Below are positions 1 through 6,546 of a stretch of DNA of 64,000 bases, in pieces. The notes under the pieces are model-generated. The model was not told the DNA's origin. It was given only the letters and a program-made list of their open reading frames with translations, and made no database searches. The stretch spans positions 62,001 to 126,000 of the forward strand of contig JAAFIF010000006.1 of the NCBI GenBank assembly GCA_013298625.1, given 5' to 3'. The stretch's first letter is position 1; the number at the start of each line of letters is the position of its first letter. The DNA is from Myxococcales bacterium (GTDB lineage Bacteria > Myxococcota_A > Polyangia > Polyangiales > Ga0077539). A program made the position numbers and the translations under genes.

Positions 1-2
1 TC

Positions 3-629
3 GGCTGGTTCATGGTCGCCTCGGGCCTCGTCCGCGACCCCAACGTGAGCCACTTTCGCCTCACGGCGCACCTGCTGCTCGCGCTCTTGATCTTCGTCGC
101 GCTCGTCGCGCTCGGCCTGCGCATCGGCGACGAAGCGCCCGACGCGCGCCCGCGCGACGCGCTGCCCCGCGTGCGCACGATGGCGTTCGCCTCGCTCGCT
201 GCCGCGTTCGTGACGATCACCTGGGGAGGGCTCGTCGCGGGGCTGAAGGCGGGGCTCGTGTGCGCGACCTTCCCGTTGATGCACGGCAAAGTGATCCCGG
301 ACAACTTGTTCACGCTCTCTCCCGCAGCGGCAAACCTCGTGAACAACGCGCTCGCCGTGCAGTTCGTTCATCGCTCGCTCGCGTACACCACGGCGACCGT
401 CGTGCTCGCGACCGCGCTCACCACGCTGAAGACCGTCGGCGTCACGCCGCCTGTGCGCAACGCCGCGTGGGCGCTCGTCGTCGCGGTCGGCGTTCAGATC
501 ACGCTCGGCGCGCTCACGGTCCTCACGCACGTCCAGAAGCACACCGCGCTCGCACACCAGTGCAACGCGCTGCTCATCATCGTGAGCGCGCTCGTCCTCG
601 CGCACCGCGCGAAGCGCCTGGCGAAGTAG
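3..629 (+). CDS. ctaA: Heme A synthase (CtaA/COX15), C-terminal part
   Basis: The gene is open at the left window edge, leaving 208 residues. It is a polytopic membrane protein resembling the second half of COX15/CtaA, which oxidises the C8 methyl of heme O to make heme A for aa3/caa3 oxidases. Visible family signs are the Gly-Trp-Phe-Met-Val-Ala-Ser-Gly-Leu stretch at the start, a 'GGLVAGLKAG' helix, a 'FVHRSLAY' segment with the conserved His, and a late 'KHTALAHQ' segment with a second conserved His. About four membrane helices remain. The frame closes with TAG. Its product serves the caa3 oxidase encoded at 38.5-42.5 kb, although the two loci are not adjacent. The upstream half and the start lie outside the window. 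Confidence 0.85.
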   Translation, partial: GWFMVASGLVRDPNVSHFRLTAHLLLALLIFVALVALGLRIGDEAPDARPRDALPRVRTMAFASLAAAFVTITWGGLVAGLKAGLVCATFPLMHGKVIPDNLFTLSPAAANLVNNALAVQFVHRSLAYTTATVVLATALTTLKTVGVTPPVRNAAWALVVAVGVQITLGALTVLTHVQKHTALAHQCNALLIIVSALVLAHRAKRLAK

Positions 630-651
630 CGAACGGCGCGCTCGCGTGGAG

Positions 652-720
652 GGGGCGCGGCATCGAAGCTGGCTGGGGCGCGGCATCGAAGCTGGCTGGG
701 GCGCGCCATCAAGCTGGCGC
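652..720. repeat. Three tandem 23-bp units
   Basis: Units lie at 652-674, 675-697 and 698-720. The first two are identical and begin GGGGCGCGGCATCGAAGCTG. The third keeps GGGGCGCG and AAGCTGG but has diverged, and it now forms a hairpin with GCGCGCCA at 701-708 and TGGCGCGC at 715-722. The array is too short and lacks the spacers needed for a CRISPR. Its role is unknown. Confidence 0.8.
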
Positions 721-746
721 GCTTGCGCGTGGCAGAGCCAACGAGC

Positions 747-930
747 GCCCTGGCATTCGCCAGGGCTTAGGCAACTCGGTTCTCCCTCTGAAGCACCAGC
801 GCTTCTTCACCGTGCTGCGCCCGACGCGCCCACGTTTACGTGCCTCAGCTCGGGCTTCATGCCCGAGCGCTTGTCGGCAGCACGCAAGCGCGCCAGCTTG
901 CTGGCGCGCGGAGGCGCACTCCCTGTGCGC
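747..930. repeat. Series of perfect inverted repeats
   Basis: Four separate perfect stem-loops occur in under 200 bases. They are GCCCTGG/CCAGGGC with a 6-nt loop (747-766), GCTCGGGC/GCCCGAGC with a 5-nt loop (848-868), GCGCGCCAGC/GCTGGCGCGC with a 2-nt loop (888-909), and GCGCAC/GTGCGC with a 5-nt loop (914-930). None is followed by a T-run, so these are not classic intrinsic terminators. They could be REP-like elements, attenuating structures or protein-binding palindromes. The hairpins are seen directly in the sequence; any role is unknown. Confidence 0.7.
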
Positions 931-1026
931 GCAATCACACGGTGTAGGCGACGAGCGCCGCATAAACCTTACGCTGACCGATTATCCCTATTGTGTCTGC
1001 GCCAGACGCGGGGTCTGTGTTTCTGG

Positions 1027-3786
1027 ATGCTGCATTTGTTGCTTCGAACACGCCGCGCGCGCGTCGCGACCGCGGTGTTCGCGCTGGGCGCGCTCGGCTC
1101 GAGCTGTCGCAGCCCTGCCACACAAATTCAACTCGTGATGGACACCGACGCCGACCGCGCGAGGCCGATGACCGTCGAGGTCCTCTCGTTCGCCGGTCGC
1201 GTCCCGCCCTCTGAGCTCGCGATGCGCGCGCTCACGCGGGTCGACGGGATCACCCGGTTTCAACGCAACGCCGCGGGGCAGGGCTCGTTCACCGCGGGCG
1301 AGACGATCGGCGTCCTGCCGACGCCTGGATGGCTCGAGAGCACCGCCGCCGACCGCGCCCTCGTCACGCTCTGGATCCGCGCCACGTTCGCGGCCACCGA
1401 TCGATCGCCCGAGGTGCGCTCGGACCGCGTGGCGCAGATGTTCTTCGTGCGAAATCGCAGCGGAACAGCGCGCGTCGTGCTTCCCATCCGCTGCGGCGAT
1501 CCCTCCGTCGGCTGCATCTCGGTGGCCGCCTCGCAGTGCACCGTCAGCGTTCGCTGCCGCGAGCAAAACGCCACGTGCGGCGACCAGGGCGAGTGCGTCT
1601 CTCCCGAGCTCTCGGTGGACTACGGCGACGACGCGGGCGCAGGCGACGCTGGCACAGCCGTCGACGCGAGCTCGGGGCGCGCGATCGACAACGACGGTTC
1701 TGTCAGCGATTCTTCAGTCGATTCTTCGCTGTTGCCGGACGCGTCCGCGACGGACAGCGCGATGGACGTCGCCGAAGACAGCTCGGCGGGCGGCGGGGAC
1801 AGCGCGACGGCCGCGAGCGACGCGGCTGTGAGCGACGCGGTTGCAGAGGCCGCCACGGACGCCGCGCCCGACGTGATCGACGTGATTTCTCCCTGCGATC
1901 CGCCTTCTCGAACGCGGTGCGACGGCGTGTGCGTCGACCTCGCGACGAGCGTCGATCACTGCGGAGCCTGCGGCAACGCGTGCCCCAGCGGCGCCAACGC
2001 CAGCCCCGTGTGCGTGCGCTCGGCGTGCGCGCTCGCCTGCGCGCCGGGCTTCTCGCTCTTCGCTGGTCAGTGCGTCGCCGTGGGGATCTCTCCGCGGCCC
2101 ATCGCTCCGCTCTCGCTCGGCGAGACCACGCTGCGTCGCCCCACGCTGCGATGGCAGCTCCCTGCGCCGCTCGACGGCGCGGTCGTCGAGCTCTGCCGCG
2201 ACCGCGGCTGCACGTCGATCATCGAGACGCTGCGCGTGTCCGCCACCAGCGCGCGGCCGACCGCGGACCTGCCTGCGCGCAGCGTGATCTTCTGGCGACT
2301 TCGCGGGCGCATCGGCGCGGTCGAGAGCGCGACGACCAGCGCGACGTGGCTCTTTCACACGCCCGCCGTCGACGCGAGCTCGGGCCTCGATTCGAGCGCC
2401 GTCGCGCACACGGACTTCAACGGCGACGGCTTCGATGACGTGGTCGTCGGCGCGCCCGACGCGGACCCGAGCGGCCGCGTCAACGCAGGCGCCGCGCACG
2501 TGTTCATGGGCTATCCGCCTGGCGTGACGCCGGTCGCGATGCGCGTGATCGACGGCGAAAACGCAGGCGACAACTTCGGCTTCGCCGTCGCGGGCGCCGG
2601 CGACCTCAACGGCGACGGCTACGGCGAGCTCGTCGTCGGCGCCTACAACGCAGACCCCGGCGCGCGCATGAACGCGGGCGCGGCGTGGGTGTACTACGGC
2701 TCTCCGACGGGCGTCTCGTCCACCGCGGCGCGCGTGCTCGAAGGCGTCGCAGCGAGCGACTTGTTCGCGTACTCCGTGGCGGGCGCCGGCGACGTCGACG
2801 GCGACGGATACGCCGAGCTGCTCATCGGGTCGAACTCCGGCTCGCTGCGCGGCGTGACCAACGGCGGAACCGCGACGATCTACCAGGGATCCTCCACGGG
2901 AATCAGCGCAGATCCCTCGCTCGTCCTCGGCGGCGACACCATGGGCGACGGCTTCGGCGTCTCTGTCGCGAGCGCCGGTGACGTCAACGGCGACGGCTTC
3001 AACGACATCATCGTCGGCGCGTGGAGCGGGGCGCGTCCGAGCGGCGTCGACGCGGGTTCTGCCAGCATTTTTCATGGCGGAGCGACGGGCTTGTCCTCGA
3101 CGCCAGCGCTCGTCCTCTCGGGCGCGGTCAACGGCGACTACTTCGGGCGCACGATCGCGGGCGCCGGAGACGTCGACAACGACGGATACAGCGACGTGCT
3201 CGTCGGCGCGTACTACGCGGACTTCATGGGCCGCAGCGACGCGGGGACGACGAGCCTGTATCTCGGCAGCGCGACGGGCGTGAGCGCGACGGCCGCGCGG
3301 CTCATCGGCGGCGCAGCGATCCGCGAATACCTGGGAATCTCCACGTCGAGCGCGGGAGACCTCAACGGCGACGGCTTCGACGACGTGGTGATCGGCGCAT
3401 ACTTCGCGTCTCCAGGCGGCCGCAACCGAGCGGGCAACGCCCAGCTCTTCTACGGCAGCGCGACGGGCATCGCGGCGGTCGCCGACGGCACCATCGAGGG
3501 CGTCGCGGCCAATGATTTCTTGGGCGTCTCGATGAGCCCGGCGGGCGACGTCAACGGCGACGGCTACGCGGACGTGCTGATCGGCGCGTCGCAAGCGGAC
3601 CCGATGGGCAGGGCCAACGCTGGCACCGCGCAGCTGCACTTCGGCGGCGCGATGGGCATCTCGCTCGTCCCGTCCATCACGCTGATGGGCCCCAACCCAG
3701 GCGACGGCTTCGGCTACGGCCTCGCGTTCGATCACCGCGCAGCCCGTCGCGCTTCAGCGCGCCGAGCGGTGTGCGCCTCGCGCTGA
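1027..3786 (+). CDS. FG-GAP repeat (integrin-like beta-propeller) lipoprotein
   Basis: A 919-residue exported protein. I chose the ATG at 1027 because it opens a basic, hydrophobic signal sequence ending in 'LGSSC', a plausible lipoprotein cleavage site. Upstream in-frame codons encode no recognisable protein. Next comes a beta-rich module beginning 'TQIQLVMDTD', a Cys cluster (about residues 155-200), and an Asp/Ser/Ala-rich linker with repeated D-A-S-x-x-D motifs. A second Cys-rich segment (about 285-340) and a fibronectin-like region follow. The C-terminal half (about 460-900) has seven FG-GAP units with DxNGDG or DxDGDG calcium-binding loops and 'VGA' strands, the number expected for one seven-bladed propeller. 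Surface adhesion or ligand binding is inferred; the ligand is unknown. Confidence 0.85.
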   Translation: MLHLLLRTRRARVATAVFALGALGSSCRSPATQIQLVMDTDADRARPMTVEVLSFAGRVPPSELAMRALTRVDGITRFQRNAAGQGSFTAGETIGVLPTPGWLESTAADRALVTLWIRATFAATDRSPEVRSDRVAQMFFVRNRSGTARVVLPIRCGDPSVGCISVAASQCTVSVRCREQNATCGDQGECVSPELSVDYGDDAGAGDAGTAVDASSGRAIDNDGSVSDSSVDSSLLPDASATDSAMDVAEDSSAGGGDSATAASDAAVSDAVAEAATDAAPDVIDVISPCDPPSRTRCDGVCVDLATSVDHCGACGNACPSGANASPVCVRSACALACAPGFSLFAGQCVAVGISPRPIAPLSLGETTLRRPTLRWQLPAPLDGAVVELCRDRGCTSIIETLRVSATSARPTADLPARSVIFWRLRGRIGAVESATTSATWLFHTPAVDASSGLDSSAVAHTDFNGDGFDDVVVGAPDADPSGRVNAGAAHVFMGYPPGVTPVAMRVIDGENAGDNFGFAVAGAGDLNGDGYGELVVGAYNADPGARMNAGAAWVYYGSPTGVSSTAARVLEGVAASDLFAYSVAGAGDVDGDGYAELLIGSNSGSLRGVTNGGTATIYQGSSTGISADPSLVLGGDTMGDGFGVSVASAGDVNGDGFNDIIVGAWSGARPSGVDAGSASIFHGGATGLSSTPALVLSGAVNGDYFGRTIAGAGDVDNDGYSDVLVGAYYADFMGRSDAGTTSLYLGSATGVSATAARLIGGAAIREYLGISTSSAGDLNGDGFDDVVIGAYFASPGGRNRAGNAQLFYGSATGIAAVADGTIEGVAANDFLGVSMSPAGDVNGDGYADVLIGASQADPMGRANAGTAQLHFGGAMGISLVPSITLMGPNPGDGFGYGLAFDHRAARRASARRAVCASR

Positions 3787-3794
3787 GGGGGACG

Positions 3795-4262
3795 TCAACG
3801 AGGGGCACCTCCTGTGACGACGCGCTTTCCGGCGCGGGTCCAACCAGCGATGCCCGCGGGCAACACATACACACGAGTCCATCCGAGCGCGACAGCCTGC
3901 CGCGCGGCCGTATGGCACGCGTGTCACCGCTCGTTGTAGCAATAGAACACCAGCGGCGTAGCGCGATCGGGGGGCAGAATTTCAGCGCCGATCGTGTCGT
4001 GCCCCACGTGGGTCGCGCCCGGGATGTGCCCCTCTTCGTAGCGCGGCCTGCCGTTGGCGTCGAAGACCGCGACCGTCTCGCCTCGGTCGATCATGGCCGA
4101 GAGCGCCTCGACCGTCATCTCTTCGAGCGCGCGCTCGGCGCTGCCGTCGCCATGGGCCGACGCGTGGCTGTGCCCGTCGTGGTTGCGCTTGTTGCATGCG
4201 CTGGCGCCGAGGGCGGCGAGCAGCGCGAAGGCGTACATCGATCGAGTCGAAGCGTTGGACAT
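3795..4262 (-). CDS. Rhodanese-like lipoprotein with in-frame TGA (candidate selenoprotein)
   Basis: The frame runs 112 codons from 4262 to a TGA at 3924-3926, then stays open 42 more codons to a second TGA at 3795-3797. The part before the TGA has a signal peptide ending near 'GASAC', a His-rich spacer and a rhodanese N-half ('GHIPGATHVG'). It stops in the active-site loop after 'VFYCYNER'. The part after it supplies exactly the missing C-half: HACHTAARQA, then 'VYVLPAGIAGWTRAG'. Rhodaneses of this 'YCYNE' type normally carry Cys where this TGA stands, so readthrough as selenocysteine gives a 155-residue protein with C108, U113 and C116 (a UxxC motif). A foldable hairpin follows the TGA. The alternatives are a nonsense mutation or a sequence error. 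The rhodanese identity is firm; Sec decoding is inference. Confidence 0.7.
3887..3920 (-). promoter_or_regulatory. Candidate bacterial SECIS hairpin
   Basis: Reading the minus strand from the TGA (3926-3924), three bases are followed by a lower stem GCGTG (3920-3916) pairing with CGCGC (3891-3887). After a 4-nt bulge CCAT comes an upper stem ACGGCC (3911-3906) pairing with GGCTGT (3897-3892), and an 8-nt apical loop GCGCGGCA. The loop begins 19 nt after the TGA and opens with G, as known bacterial SECIS elements often do. Pairing includes two G-U pairs. GC-rich DNA folds easily, so this supports the idea but does not prove it. Confidence 0.4.
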
Positions 4263-4398
4263 GAAGGCGGTCTTCCCTTTCGGCGATGCGCTCTCGATGA
4301 GCGCGTAGAGCCGTTGCGATACGACGCGCCATCGTAGCTGGTATCGGGCTCGCGGCGGCTTGCTGCTTTTTCGGCGCTCAGCTACGCCCCGTCGGGCG

Positions 4399-5325
4399 AT
4401 GCACGAGCTCGATCGCGATCGTGTGCTGAGCCCCTTGAGAGCGACGCTCTCCCAGGCGCTCTCTGCGGTGGACGGCGCGCGCGGCGGCGACGAAGCCTGG
4501 GAGCGGCTCGAGGCGCGCGGGCTGATCCCGAGCGGGACCGTCGGCGATCGAGCGCGTCAGTTCGGTGGCTGGATGATCAGCTACGACGGAAAGCGCACGT
4601 GGAACGCGGTCGAGCGCGAGCCCGCCGGCAACGTCTTCGCGCGTCGTGTGGTGACCAACGCGCCCACGCCGCCCACCGTCGGCCTCGCCTGCGCGCTCGC
4701 CAGCGACTGGCCGGGCGTGCTCGCGGCGGAGTCCCTCGCGCGCGAGGTGTTCGAAGCGCTTCGCCCGTGGATGCCTCCCGGCGCAAAAGAGCCCCCTGCG
4801 GTCACGTGGCGGCTCGGCGTCGGAAGCAACGGGCGCGGCGACACCGAAGCGCACTGCGGCGAGCTCTGGTTCGCGCGCGTGATGCTCATCGCGTTCAGCG
4901 GGCGAGAGATCGAAGAGGCCGGAGAAATCCGCGCAGAGCTCTCCCTGCGCGCGCCGCGCGCCGTCGGCGAGGTGTGCGCGCTCGAGGACGCGTACCTCGC
5001 GAAGCTCTGGGTCGATGCGGGCGAAGAGCAGCTTCGTCAACGGGACGCCCGCGACGGAGCGCGCCTGCTGCGCGGCCTGCCCGCGCTCGGTCGAGCGGTC
5101 CCCTCTGAGGCCGAGCGGGACGGCTTCGGGATCGCGACCATGCCCGTGGACTGGGCGGTCGTGCGTAGGTTCAATCGGAGATTTTCCTCGCAGAATCTGC
5201 CCTCCTTCGTGAGCGCTCCCAACGTCTTCGACGCGCTCGTCCCGCTGTGGAACCTCGGCTACGCGCCGGTGCTCTTCAACCCCGGGACGATTCTGCTCGA
5301 GGCGCCGCCCATCAACGGCGGCTAG
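4399..5325 (+). CDS. Unknown protein, 308 residues
   Basis: I do not recognise this family. The ATG at 4399 is preferred over a TTG at 4360 because the extra 13 residues are Arg-rich and look like translated leader. The protein is soluble-looking, with no signal peptide or membrane helix, and has mixed alpha/beta composition. It contains 'GWMISYDGKRTWNAVE' (about residues 58-73), a central 'WRLGVGSNGRGDTEAH' segment, and a hydrophobic C-terminus ending 'PGTILLEAPPINGG'. Codon use matches its neighbours, which supports real coding. It converges with the lipoprotein on the opposite strand, with only 3 bases between stop codons. Confidence 0.65.
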   Translation: MHELDRDRVLSPLRATLSQALSAVDGARGGDEAWERLEARGLIPSGTVGDRARQFGGWMISYDGKRTWNAVEREPAGNVFARRVVTNAPTPPTVGLACALASDWPGVLAAESLAREVFEALRPWMPPGAKEPPAVTWRLGVGSNGRGDTEAHCGELWFARVMLIAFSGREIEEAGEIRAELSLRAPRAVGEVCALEDAYLAKLWVDAGEEQLRQRDARDGARLLRGLPALGRAVPSEAERDGFGIATMPVDWAVVRRFNRRFSSQNLPSFVSAPNVFDALVPLWNLGYAPVLFNPGTILLEAPPINGG

Positions 5326-5328
5326 CGC

Positions 5329-6330
5329 TCACAGCACTGCGTTCGTGGCGAGCGCCGATGCGACCGGCTCGCATCGCCAGCGGTCCGTGTGCACACAGCT
5401 CGTGCGCTCTGTCTCGGTCGAGAAGTGCACCACTCGCTGATCCGTGCGCGGATCGATCGTGGCCTCGACGAACGCGAGCGCGGTGATCGCCGGTTGCGCG
5501 ATGGTCGCCACCGAGCGCGCTGGCCCGAAAGCTCCCCGCGGCGCGCGCGCCTCCGCGCGGCTCGCGCGTCCCTGCTCGTCGATGCGCACCCTCACGCGTC
5601 GCCCCGAATCGCGCAGCGAGTACGCGACGCGCAGGTGATTGCGGCGGCCGTACTCGTACTCGATCGCGTCGAACGGCACCGTCGCGATCGGCTCGCGCTC
5701 GGTCCAGCACGACTCGATGATCGGCCCGTGTGGCGGCGTCTCGGCGGCGCACACCGTCGTGCTCTGCGCCGTCGAGAGGGTCCAGAGCACCGCCGCTCCT
5801 TGGAGCTGCTGACGAGACACCGCGACGAGCTCGGGGCGATCGTTGAGCCAGTCTTCGACCGCGCGAATCGCGACCGCGCGCGCGATGCTGTCGCGGTGAA
5901 CCTCCGCTCGCCGCCACTGCATGCTCAGGAAGGGCGGGGACTGAACGAAGAGCCGAAGGATCACCGCTGCGCCGCTTCGCTCGTCGCGCACCGCGGCCTC
6001 GGTCATCATCTGGTCGCTGTACGCATGCTCCGGGGCGGTCATGCGCAAGAGCACCAGCGGCCGCCCCGTGTCCGTCGCGGCGTCGGCCACCCACGTGCGC
6101 AGCGTCGCGCCCAGCGAGACCGACTCGGGATCCATCGGAAAATCAACGCTCGTTTGCGTCTCGACCTGGGGCTCGACCTGAGCTTCGAGTGACGCATCCC
6201 TGGTGAGAGACCCCGCGTCGACGGCTCGTTCCGTCGGTGGCAGCCGCACGCTCGCTGGGCGCGGCCGCTGGTGCTGCGCGCAGCCGATGAGCGAAGCGAG
6301 CGCGGCGGTGATCGTGACGAAGCGGTTCAT
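5329..6330 (-). CDS. Putative lipoprotein, 333 residues, unknown function
   Basis: The start at 6330 opens 'MNRFVTITAALASLIGCAQ', a short signal peptide with a lipobox (LIGC) that predicts lipid anchoring. An earlier in-frame start nine codons upstream would put acidic and basic residues before this signal and is less likely. A Pro/Arg and Gln/Glu-rich spacer follows, then a globular region containing 'VLLRMTAPEHAYSDQ' and a Cys near the C-terminus ('TSCVHTDRW'). No domain was recognised. It is transcribed away from the 6547 operon, leaving a 216-bp divergent promoter region. Confidence 0.65.
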   Translation of the reverse strand: MNRFVTITAALASLIGCAQHQRPRPASVRLPPTERAVDAGSLTRDASLEAQVEPQVETQTSVDFPMDPESVSLGATLRTWVADAATDTGRPLVLLRMTAPEHAYSDQMMTEAAVRDERSGAAVILRLFVQSPPFLSMQWRRAEVHRDSIARAVAIRAVEDWLNDRPELVAVSRQQLQGAAVLWTLSTAQSTTVCAAETPPHGPIIESCWTEREPIATVPFDAIEYEYGRRNHLRVAYSLRDSGRRVRVRIDEQGRASRAEARAPRGAFGPARSVATIAQPAITALAFVEATIDPRTDQRVVHFSTETERTSCVHTDRWRCEPVASALATNAVL

Positions 6331-6546
6331 GGCAGCCACAACGCGATCGTGCTGCAACGGGCTTCCTGACGGTCGCGTCCCGTAGGATGCCCGTGAGACC
6401 TCGCTGGTCGACGCCGCAACCGACGCACGACCGATCGCGCGATTTGCCGCAGTGCGGCGCGATGCGATTCGAGGGGGTGAGCATTTCCTCCCTCTCGCGC
6501 AGCGCTTGCGGCGTCACGTACCCTTTGCGCTTCGGAGGACTACTCC

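Larger units (their letters stand above)
630..1026. other. Intergenic region rich in hairpins
   Basis: About 400 bases lie between heme A synthase and the FG-GAP lipoprotein. A frame is open through it, but the translation is Arg/Trp/Ser-rich, shows no domain and does not resemble the exported protein that follows. I therefore treat it as non-coding. It holds three 23-bp tandem units followed by a run of perfect short palindromes, listed separately. The last part, about 960-1026, is less GC-rich and could carry the promoter of the downstream gene. No clear -35/-10 pair was identified. Confidence 0.6.

Noticed and set aside
652..720. CRISPR array
   Set aside because: The three units are directly adjacent with no unique spacers.
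646..1026. Extension of the FG-GAP lipoprotein to an upstream start at 646
   Set aside because: The extra 127 residues would put Arg/Trp-rich, hairpin-derived sequence before a clear signal peptide, so the start at 1027 is more likely.
1714..3735. Antisense open frame over the FG-GAP gene
   Set aside because: The FG-GAP repeats are on the forward strand; the antisense product shows only an echo of the repeat period.
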